From contig NZ_KB892765.1 in assembly GCF_000373925.1 (NCBI RefSeq), positions 1 to 62,264 of the forward strand: a stretch of 62,264 nt of DNA. Reading direction: 5' to 3'. Positions 20,638-27,786 of this stretch are shown here, in pieces (the stretch's first letter is position 1; the number at the start of each line of letters is the position of its first letter). The position numbers and the translations under genes are program-made. This DNA is from Actinopolymorpha alba DSM 45243. GTDB taxonomy: Bacteria > Actinomycetota > Actinomycetes > Propionibacteriales > Actinopolymorphaceae. The notes under the pieces are model-generated. The model searched no databases. It was not told the DNA's origin and saw only the letters and a program-made list of their open reading frames with translations.

Positions 20638-21689
20638 CCAGTCCTGAAAGCCCAGCCGCCGCGTCCGGTGAGGCGAGGCCGGTCAAGATCGGCATCATGT
20701 CGTTCGCGCACCTGCACGGCGCGGGCTACGCGGGTGTCCTCGCGGGGCGACCCGACATCGAGTTGCGGGCCGCCGACGAGAACGCCGACCGCGGCAAGCC
20801 GATCGCCGACGGCTTCGGGATCCCGTTCACCTCGTCGTACGCCGAACTCCTGGACTGGCAGCCCGACGCCGTCATCGTCTGTTCCGAGAACGCCCGGCAC
20901 CGGGTCCTGGTCGAGCAGGCCGCCGCGGCTGGTGCGCACGTCCTGTGCGAGAAGCCGCTGGCCACCTCGCTCGTGGACGGGCGCGCGATGATCGACGCCT
21001 GCGAGGCGGCCGGTGTCACGCTGATGACTGCGTTCCCCGTGCGGTTCGCCCGACCGGTGGTCGGTTTGGCGAAGCTCGCCCACGACGGCGCCCTCGGTCG
21101 CATCCACGGCGCCGCCGGGACCAACCCGGGCAGGATGCCGGGTGGGTGGTTCGTCGACCCGGACCTGGCCGGTGGCGGCGCGGTCATGGACCACACCGTG
21201 CACGTGGCCGACCTGCTCCGCTGGATCCTCGGAGTCGAGGCAGTAGAGGTCTACGCCCAGGTCAACCGCATCCTCTACCCCGACCTGCCGGTGGAGACGG
21301 CTGGGACGTTGGCGATCACCTTCGCGGACGGCACGGTCGCGACCATCGACTGCAGCTGGGGTCGCCCGAAGTCCTATCCGACGTGGGGCGGCGTGACCCT
21401 CGAACTCGTTGGTGAGCAGGGGATCGCGACCGCCGACGCGTTCGGCCAGACCATCAACTCCTACCACGACGGGCCGGGGCGTGCCGGCGGGCAGGATGTC
21501 GCCTGGTCGCCGTGGGGTGACAACCCCGATGCCAGCATGCTGGCGGAGTTCATCGCGGCGATTCGTGAGGGCCGGCAACCACGGCCTGACGGCTGGGACG
21601 GTTACCGCGCGACGGAGATCGCGTTCGGCGCCTACCTTTCCGCGGAGTCCGGCCAACCGGTGTCACTGCCGCTGCCGGTCGACGGTTAG
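20634..21689 (+). CDS. Gfo/Idh/MocA family oxidoreductase
   Basis: 351 residues. The nucleotide-binding N-terminus is unusual (IGIMSFAHLHGAGYAGVL, lacking the usual Gly triad). It has CEKPLATS, and GGGAVMDHTVHVADLLRWILG as the substrate/catalytic helix. It starts with an ATGA overlap on the previous gene, so the two are co-translated and likely act in one pathway for a sugar or cyclitol. Confidence 0.92.
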   Translation: MTSPESPAAASGEARPVKIGIMSFAHLHGAGYAGVLAGRPDIELRAADENADRGKPIADGFGIPFTSSYAELLDWQPDAVIVCSENARHRVLVEQAAAAGAHVLCEKPLATSLVDGRAMIDACEAAGVTLMTAFPVRFARPVVGLAKLAHDGALGRIHGAAGTNPGRMPGGWFVDPDLAGGGAVMDHTVHVADLLRWILGVEAVEVYAQVNRILYPDLPVETAGTLAITFADGTVATIDCSWGRPKSYPTWGGVTLELVGEQGIATADAFGQTINSYHDGPGRAGGQDVAWSPWGDNPDASMLAEFIAAIREGRQPRPDGWDGYRATEIAFGAYLSAESGQPVSLPLPVDG

Positions 21690-21732
21690 GGCGTGGCTGG
21701 CGTCCCGCGCGCCGGGTGCGAGACTGGGCGGC

Positions 21733-22506
21733 GTGCGGGAAGAGGTGTCGCCACGGGACCGGTTCGTCACCGTCTACGGCTTCCGGCCGGTGCTCGCGGC
21801 GCTGGCGGACGACCGGCTCTCCATCGACAAGGTGCTCGTCGCCGAGGGGGCGCGGGGCCCGTCCTTGCGCGAGATCGTCGCGGCTGCGGATGCGCGTGCG
21901 GTGCCGGTTCGCCGGGTCCCGCCGCACCGGCTCACGTTGCTGTCGGGCAACCCGCGCCATGACAACGGCGTACTCGCCGATGTGGTGGCGCCTCGGATGC
22001 GAACGCTGGCGACGGCACTCGAGGCGCGACCACACGAGCGGCCCCAGACCATTCTGGTCCTCGACGGCATCAAGACCCCGGCGAACGTCGGGATGATCCT
22101 GCGGACCGCGACCGCCGCTGGCCTCGACGGTGTGGTGGTGCCGCATCGCGGGGTCGCCGACCTCGACCCCCTGGTGGTGAAGGCGTCCGCGGGCGTGGCG
22201 TTCCACGCGCCGGTGCTGCGCTGCGACACCGCGGAGGAGGCGGCCGAGCGGTTGGTCGAGGCCGGCTACACCCTGGTGGGGCTCGCGGCCGACGGGTCGG
22301 AGTCACTCTTCGAGGCGGAGATCCCGAGCCCGGTGGCATTCTTCCTGGGGGGCGAGACCGACGGCGTGAGCCCGGCCGCGCGGGCGTACATCGGCGCATG
22401 GGTGAGCATCCCGATGCCGGGCGACGTGGAGTCGCTGAACGTCGCGAGTGCCGCGGCGGTCGTGGCGTTCGAGGTCGTCCGCCGCCGTCTCACGGTGCGC
22501 GCGTAG
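21733..22506 (+). CDS. SpoU/TrmH family RNA 2'-O-methyltransferase
   Basis: 257 residues. The three SpoU (SPOUT) motifs are present: motif 1 DGIKTPANVGMILRTATAAG, motif 2 FFLGGETDGVS and motif 3 SIPMPGDVESLNVASAAAVV. An N-terminal substrate-binding domain (VYGFRPVLAAL) indicates an rRNA or tRNA ribose methyltransferase. GTG start. The target nucleotide cannot be assigned. Confidence 0.92.
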   Translation: MREEVSPRDRFVTVYGFRPVLAALADDRLSIDKVLVAEGARGPSLREIVAAADARAVPVRRVPPHRLTLLSGNPRHDNGVLADVVAPRMRTLATALEARPHERPQTILVLDGIKTPANVGMILRTATAAGLDGVVVPHRGVADLDPLVVKASAGVAFHAPVLRCDTAEEAAERLVEAGYTLVGLAADGSESLFEAEIPSPVAFFLGGETDGVSPAARAYIGAWVSIPMPGDVESLNVASAAAVVAFEVVRRRLTVRA

Positions 22507-22546
22507 GGATACCGAGGGCTGAGCCGGTCGCTGTACGGTGCGACCG

Positions 22547-23308
22547 GTGGACAGCACTTCTGAGCACACGCGGCGGGCCAGCTCCTTCGGGGCGCAGGCG
22601 TCCGCGTACGCCGAGTACCGCCCGAGCTATCCCGACCAGGCTGTCCGGTGGGCGCTGGAACCCGTCACCGACCGGGAGCAGGTGCGTGTCTGCGACCTGG
22701 CGGCGGGCACCGGAAAGCTCGCCGAGGTGGTTGCCCGGCAGGGGTACGACGTTCTGGCGGTGGAGCCTGACCTGGCCATGCTGGCGGAGCTGCGCCGGCG
22801 GCTGCCGGGCGTACCCGCGTTGAACGGCCGCGCCGAGGAGATCCCGCTGCCGGACGGGAGTGTCGACGCGGTCGTGGTCGGCCAGGCGTTCCATTGGTTC
22901 GACGTCGACCGGGCACTGGGGGAGATCGCGCGCGTGCTCAGGCCGGGCGGCGTCGTCGCCGGGCTCTGGAACTTCGAGGACGACCAGGAGGATTGGGTCG
23001 CCGGCCTGGCGGCGGTGTACGGGCGCCTCGGGTCCATCGGGCAGTGGCGCGGCGATCGGACCTTCCCTGCGCACGAGAGGTTCGGCGCGTCGGAGAGCGC
23101 GGAGTTCGCGTACGTCGAACGCCGGACCACCGAGTCGCTGGTCGGGGCGATCAGCACCCAGTCGACAATGCTGGTGATGCCGGACGGCGATCGCGCCCGG
23201 CTGCTCGGGCTGATCCGGGACTACCTTCGCGGCCGACCCGAAACCGCATCCGGGGAATTCGGCGTTCCGATTATCGCCGGCGTCATTCGGGCCGTCCGCC
23301 TTTCCTGA
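22547..23308 (+). CDS. Class I SAM-dependent methyltransferase
   Basis: 253 residues. Motif I is VCDLAAGTGKLAEVVARQG, then the acidic post-I VEPDLAML, motif II DGSVDAVVVGQAFHWFD and motif III LRPGGVVAGLWN. The N-terminal SFGAQASAYAEYRPSYP is typical of Methyltransf_11 proteins of actinobacteria. The start is a GTG at 22547 (or 22538); no strong ribosome site is visible, so a leaderless message is possible. Substrate unknown. Confidence 0.88.
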   Translation: MDSTSEHTRRASSFGAQASAYAEYRPSYPDQAVRWALEPVTDREQVRVCDLAAGTGKLAEVVARQGYDVLAVEPDLAMLAELRRRLPGVPALNGRAEEIPLPDGSVDAVVVGQAFHWFDVDRALGEIARVLRPGGVVAGLWNFEDDQEDWVAGLAAVYGRLGSIGQWRGDRTFPAHERFGASESAEFAYVERRTTESLVGAISTQSTMLVMPDGDRARLLGLIRDYLRGRPETASGEFGVPIIAGVIRAVRLS

Positions 23309-23800
23309 AAAGGACCTCGGTCTCCTGCGCGGGTGGCGCGTGCGTCGACGTTGGTGGCCGATTTCTGCACGTTGATCATGAACGAGCTGACCACGAGTTT
23401 CGAATAGGCCTCCAGCGGGGGCCCGCATGTCTCGGCATTCGGATAGACGAGGCTGCGCGGCGTACAACACCAGTCCGGACGCGGTTTCACCGGGCGCGGG
23501 GGCCTGGTGAAACCACTGGAAGGCCCGTGGTGGGCAGGCCATCTCAGATAATGAGAAACCAGCCTTCTGTCTCACATTGTGTACACCCTTTGCTGGACCT
23601 CACGCGCCAATTCCCCACCCCGCTAGGTGAATTTGCCTTGCCTGGTGGGGACATACCCTGCCTCGCACCTGAGAAGGTGTACGCAATGTGAGGCGCCACC
23701 CGCGGCTCGCCCCGACTTGGCGGAGGTATGCCGGTTTCTTTCCCGAAACAGCTCCACCGGGCGGAAGGAAGCGCCAGCGGACGGGTCATACGCTGCGCGG
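23309..23800. other. Gene-free interval between methyltransferase and Nudix genes
   Basis: About 490 bases with no credible gene. It contains copy 2 of an ~80-bp repeat (23630-23717). The stretch just upstream of the Nudix start is likely its promoter and leader. No clear operator seen. Confidence 0.55.
23630..23717. repeat. ~80-bp intergenic repeat, copy 2 (copy 1 at 12093-12172)
   Basis: See copy 1. Shared order of blocks, with GGTGGGGAC and CACC able to pair in this copy too. Both copies lie in gene-free DNA. Confidence 0.45.
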
Positions 23801-24298
23801 ATGGGTTTCGAGGATTCTTATCTGGGGCGGCTCCGGCAGCGGGTCGGCCACGACCTTCTTCTGGTCCCCGGCGCGCAGGTGCTCGTGTTCGATGACAGCG
23901 ATCGGCTTCTGCTCGTCCGCCGCACCGATACCGACACGTGGGGAGTGATCGCGGGTAGCGCCGAGGAGGGTTTGTCGTTCGTGGGGACGGCGCTCGCTGA
24001 GCTTGCCGAAGAGGCAGGGCTCACCGCAACACCCGCGGACCTCGAGCCGTTCGCGTGCACCTCCAACCCGGCCGATGTTCTGACCTATCCGAACGGCGAC
24101 CGGGTGCACGCGTTCGCGATGTGTTTTGCCGTACGACGCTGGACCGGAGTTCCGCGCCCCGACGGCGTTGAAAGCAAGGCGGTCGCTTTCTTCGGTACAG
24201 GCGCAGGCGAGCTACCCGAGAGCCGGCACCCCGAGGTGGACATTGCGCTCCGCCTGTGGCGGGCCTACCAGGCGAGCGGAACCTTCCAGGCCGGCTGA
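23801..24298 (+). CDS. Nudix hydrolase-like protein with degenerate Nudix box
   Basis: 165 residues with the Nudix fold: QVLVFDDSDRLLLVRRTDTDTW leads into the box region GSAEEGLSFVGTALAELAEE. The metal-binding E..EE core is kept, but the first Glu of the consensus is Leu and the Arg of RE is Ala, so activity may be altered or absent. The family hydrolyses nucleoside diphosphates linked to another group. The ATG is the first start after the repeat region. Convergent with the ABC exporter gene, 29 bases apart. Confidence 0.8.
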   Translation: MGFEDSYLGRLRQRVGHDLLLVPGAQVLVFDDSDRLLLVRRTDTDTWGVIAGSAEEGLSFVGTALAELAEEAGLTATPADLEPFACTSNPADVLTYPNGDRVHAFAMCFAVRRWTGVPRPDGVESKAVAFFGTGAGELPESRHPEVDIALRLWRAYQASGTFQAG

Positions 24299-24327
24299 TC
24301 GCTCGCCCGACCTTCAGGTCCTCCCGA

Positions 24328-26220
24328 TCATGAGGGAAGGACCTCGGCCTGGGGTTCGAACTGCGTGCGGTAGAGCTCGGAGTAGAGCCCGCCCGCGTCG
24401 ACGAGTTCCTCGTGCGTGCCGCGTTCGACCAGCTGGCCCTGATCCAGCACGAGGATGGTGTCGGCGTTGCGGACCGTCGAGAGCCGGTGTGCGATGACGA
24501 GGGAGGTCCGGCCCTCGAGTGCGGTGGCAAGTGCGCGTTGCACCGCCGCCTCGGACTCGGAGTCCAGGTGGGCCGTGGCCTCGTCCAGAATCACGATCGA
24601 GGGCGCCTTGAGGAGAAGTCGGGCGATGGAGAGTCGCTGGCGTTCGCCTCCCGAAAGCCGGTAGCCGCGATCACCCACGACGGTGTCGAGCCCATCGGGA
24701 AGGGCTGCCACGAACTCACCGATCTGGGCGGCGTCGAGCGCGTCGAGGAGTTCCGGGTCGGTCGCGCCCGGACGGGCCATCAGCAGGTTGGCGCGGATCG
24801 TGTCGTGGTACATGTGCGAGTCCTGGGTCACGACACCGATCACCGCCCGCAGGGACTCCTGCGTCACCTCACGTACGTCCCGATCGCCGACGAGCACCGC
24901 ACCGTCCGTCACGTCGTACAGCCGGGAGACCAGCGAGGCGAGCGTGCTCTTGCCCGCACCTGACGGGCCCACGAGCGCGACCATCTGGCCAGGTTCGACG
25001 CGGAAGCTCACGTCCCCCACGACGTCGACACCCGTCTCGGTGGACAGGATCGCGGTCGACTCCAGCGAGGCGAGTGAGACCTCTGACGCGGCTGGATAGT
25101 GGAAGCGCACATGGTCGAACTCCACGGAAGGCCGCACGTCCTTCGGCAGCGTCCGGGCGCCCGGCAGGTTGGCGACCATCGGTGGTAGGTCGAGGACCTC
25201 GAGGACGCGTTCGAAGCTGACCAGGGTCGTCATGACGTCGACCTGCAGGTTGGAGAGTGCGGTCAGCGGCCCGTAGAGCCTGGTGAGGTAGGCCGTCAGG
25301 GCGACCACGGTCCCGATGCCCAACGCGCCGCCGACCGCGAACACTCCACCGACGCCGTACACCAGCGCCACCGCGAGGGCTGCGACCAACGTGAGGGAGA
25401 CGCGGAAGATGCCGGCGTACATCGCGGTCGTGACGCCGATGTCGCGCACCCGAGCGGCCTTCCCGGCGAACTCGCCGGAGGAATCCTGGGACCGGCCGAA
25501 AATCTTGGCCAAGGTGGCACCGGCGACGTTGAACCGTTCGGTCATCGTCTGGGCCATGTCAGCGTTGAGGCGATAACCCTCTGCCGTCGCGGCCCGCAGC
25601 CGGCCGGCCATGAGTCGCGCCGGCAGGACGAACAACGGCAGCAACGCCAGCGCCAGCAGGGTGATCTGCCAGGACATCACAAACATCGCTCCGAGCACGA
25701 GCACCACACTGAGCAGGTTGCTGACCACGTTGGACAGCGTGGACGTGAACGCCTGCTGGGCGCCGAGCACGTCGCCGTTGAGTCGCTGGATGAGCGCGCC
25801 GGTCTGCGTACGACTGAAGAACGCCACCGGCATGCTCTGCACGTGGTCGAAGACGGCGGTGCGCAGGTCGAGGACGAGTCCCTCCCCGATCCGGGCCGAG
25901 AACCACCGCTGGGCGAGCGTCGCGCCGGCAGACGCGAGCGCGAGTGCCGCGACACCGAGCGAAAGAGCGACCACGACGTCGGTCCGGCCGCGCGCGATCC
26001 CGCGGTCGATGATGTCGCGGAAGAGCAGGGGAGTGGCGGCACCGATCGCGGCGTCGATCGCGACCAGGAGCAGGAAGATCGCCAGAAAACCCTTGTAGGG
26101 AACGGCGAACGACAGGATGCGACGGGCGGTGCCGGGGGCCAGCTTGTGGCCCTTGACCGAGGAATCCTGCAGGAACGACCGCATCGCGCGACCGCCACCC
26201 GCGCCGCGAAGCATCGACAT
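24328..26220 (-). CDS. ABC exporter, fused membrane and ATPase domains
   Basis: 630 residues. Six transmembrane helices lie in the first ~330 residues (for example FLAIFLLLVAIDAAIGAATP). The ATPase follows, with Walker A GPSGAGKST (K424), Q-loop VVTQDSHMYHD, signature LSGGERQRLS, Walker B IVILDEATAHLD and the H-switch IAHRLSTV. Half-transporter of the MsbA/LmrA type that works as a dimer to export lipids, drugs or peptides. The ATG has GGGGAGG upstream. It faces a MarR regulator across a clear palindrome, so it is probably induced by its substrate. Confidence 0.93.
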   Translation of the reverse strand: MSMLRGAGGGRAMRSFLQDSSVKGHKLAPGTARRILSFAVPYKGFLAIFLLLVAIDAAIGAATPLLFRDIIDRGIARGRTDVVVALSLGVAALALASAGATLAQRWFSARIGEGLVLDLRTAVFDHVQSMPVAFFSRTQTGALIQRLNGDVLGAQQAFTSTLSNVVSNLLSVVLVLGAMFVMSWQITLLALALLPLFVLPARLMAGRLRAATAEGYRLNADMAQTMTERFNVAGATLAKIFGRSQDSSGEFAGKAARVRDIGVTTAMYAGIFRVSLTLVAALAVALVYGVGGVFAVGGALGIGTVVALTAYLTRLYGPLTALSNLQVDVMTTLVSFERVLEVLDLPPMVANLPGARTLPKDVRPSVEFDHVRFHYPAASEVSLASLESTAILSTETGVDVVGDVSFRVEPGQMVALVGPSGAGKSTLASLVSRLYDVTDGAVLVGDRDVREVTQESLRAVIGVVTQDSHMYHDTIRANLLMARPGATDPELLDALDAAQIGEFVAALPDGLDTVVGDRGYRLSGGERQRLSIARLLLKAPSIVILDEATAHLDSESEAAVQRALATALEGRTSLVIAHRLSTVRNADTILVLDQGQLVERGTHEELVDAGGLYSELYRTQFEPQAEVLPS

Positions 26221-26265
26221 CCGGGTCCTCCCCTCCGCGCCGTCCTGGGCAGACGCGCGATTTAG

Positions 26266-26294
26266 AGAGGTTACCTCCCTATGAGGTAGCCTCT
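26266..26294. promoter_or_regulatory. Operator palindrome between ABC exporter and MarR gene
   Basis: AGAGGTTACCTC, spacer CCTAT, GAGGTAGCCTCT: 12-bp arms with one mismatch, centred 60 bases from the exporter start and 43 from the MarR start. This is the normal size for a MarR-dimer site. Confidence 0.75.
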
Positions 26295-26322
26295 CAACCA
26301 GTGGCCGGCGTACGCTGTCCGC

Positions 26323-26769
26323 GTGCGGAAGAAGGACGACTCGGCGGAGCGGATCGCCGCGTTGTTGGAAGGGATCGTGCGCCGGCAACGGCGGGCGTCG
26401 TGGGAGCAGCTGGGTGCGCTGGACGTCACGCCCGCTCAGGTGCGGGTGCTGCGTACCCTCCACCATGCCGGCGCGGCCATCCGGGTGAGCGACCTCGCCG
26501 CCCGGTTGGGGATCGTCCCCCGCTCAGCCACGTCTGTGGTCGATGACCTGGAGACCGCGGGGTTGGTACGCAGGGCAGCCGATCCGGGTGATCGCCGCGC
26601 GACGCTCGTCTCCATGACGGCCAAGGGTGCTCGGGTGCTTGCCGCGGTACGCCGGAGCAAGCGGGACGCCACCGTGGCGCTGGTCGAGCGGCTTGATCGG
26701 AGCGAGCGGGAGCAGTTGCTGTCCCTGCTCGCGCGGCTGGCGCCCGATGACGCGGTCGAGGATCGGTGA
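26323..26769 (+). CDS. MarR family transcriptional regulator
   Basis: 148 residues. The winged helix-turn-helix is VTPAQVRVLRTLH, then IRVSDLAARLGIVPRSATSV, then the wing DPGDRRATLVSMTAKG. Such dimers release DNA on binding small phenolic or drug-like ligands. Divergent from the ABC exporter, with a palindrome in between, so it most likely represses that exporter and itself. Its stop is directly followed by a long hairpin. Confidence 0.92.
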   Translation: MRKKDDSAERIAALLEGIVRRQRRASWEQLGALDVTPAQVRVLRTLHHAGAAIRVSDLAARLGIVPRSATSVVDDLETAGLVRRAADPGDRRATLVSMTAKGARVLAAVRRSKRDATVALVERLDRSEREQLLSLLARLAPDDAVEDR

Positions 26770-26771
26770 CG

Positions 26772-26863
26772 GGGAATGATCACGTTTGCGTGGTCATTCC
26801 CCACGATGCGCGGCAAATTGAGCTTGCTTCGTAGGGAATGACCACGCAAACGTGATCATTCCC
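26772..26863. terminator. Long perfect hairpin between convergent genes
   Basis: Perfect 30-nt inverted repeat (26772-26801 and 26834-26863) around a 32-nt loop, between the MarR and SWIM genes that end here. The core AATGATCACGTTTGCGTGG is the same as in the 4894-4991 hairpin except for one base. Bidirectional terminator by position. Confidence 0.8.
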
Positions 26864-26874
26864 GGCTCGAAAGG

Positions 26875-27786
26875 TTATGCGTCCGCTTCGCCTTCATGAT
26901 CAGGATCACCGGGGGTTGCGGTCGCCAGCTGCCATGCGCGGTGGGCCGCGGCGGTGGCGAGGGCGCGTAGCACTTCGGGATCGATCCCTGACTCAGGTGG
27001 CGGGTCGAACGCCACGGTGACCGGGTGCCCGGGGCGCTCCGGGGGTAGGGGAGGGGCCGGGAGTTCGGGCCGGGGTTCGGACGCACCGGCGTACGCGTCG
27101 CGGGCCACGACTCCCTCCGCGCTGCTGCCGGCGAGTCCGGCGCTCGGTCCCGCGGACGAGCCGGGCCCGGGGGTGCGCCGGGCGCGCAGGGCACTCAACA
27201 CGTCGGCACGGGACTTACCGCGCAGCCGCAGCAGGGTGAAGGGGTCCTTGTCCAACGCGTCCGCGACCAGGTAGCAGACCGCGGCGGCATGCTTGCACGG
27301 ATCACCCCAGTCTGGGCAGGAACACCGGGGCTGGATCTCGCCGGCGCCGGGAAGCAGGTCGAGTCCGGCCGCGGCGACGTCCGACACGACCTCGGGCGGG
27401 AGCTCGCCATCGAGCAGGGCGGCGGTACGCCCGATCTGCGCGGCGATCGCGTCGAGAACCCGCTCCCAGTCGTCGCGCCGAAACCTCGGAACCCGCACGG
27501 TCACGGTGTAGGGGACCGCCCGGCTGCCCTGAACCGCCGCCATCACCAACCCCGGCGCGACGTCCATCTGGCCCACCGCGCCGCGTCGGGCGTAGGAGCG
27601 CCCTCGGGAGAGGCGACCGGGATCGAGGGCCGCCCGGTGTTCGAGCGCGTCGACCCAGGCTCGCCCCCACCAGGTCTGTCCGAAGCCGCGCCGGCTTCCG
27701 CGCCCTCGGGCGGCAGGAGGCCGGTGGTTCTCTTCCGTCTCGTCGGACCACCAGTCGCCGGACGTACGCCGACCAGCGGGACTCAT
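26875..27786 (-). CDS. SWIM zinc-finger protein
   Basis: 303 residues with the SWIM motif C-x-C-x(n)-C-x-H as CSCPDWGDPCKH near residues 160-171. SWIM domains bind nucleic acid or protein. The N-terminal part (FGQTWWGRAWVDALE) is typical of the actinobacterial proteins encoded next to SNF2 helicases. The start codon overlaps the stop of the helicase gene (ATGA), so the two form one translational unit and probably one complex. The C-terminal half is Pro/Ala-rich and poorly conserved. Confidence 0.9.
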   Translation of the reverse strand: MSPAGRRTSGDWWSDETEENHRPPAARGRGSRRGFGQTWWGRAWVDALEHRAALDPGRLSRGRSYARRGAVGQMDVAPGLVMAAVQGSRAVPYTVTVRVPRFRRDDWERVLDAIAAQIGRTAALLDGELPPEVVSDVAAAGLDLLPGAGEIQPRCSCPDWGDPCKHAAAVCYLVADALDKDPFTLLRLRGKSRADVLSALRARRTPGPGSSAGPSAGLAGSSAEGVVARDAYAGASEPRPELPAPPLPPERPGHPVTVAFDPPPESGIDPEVLRALATAAAHRAWQLATATPGDPDHEGEADA

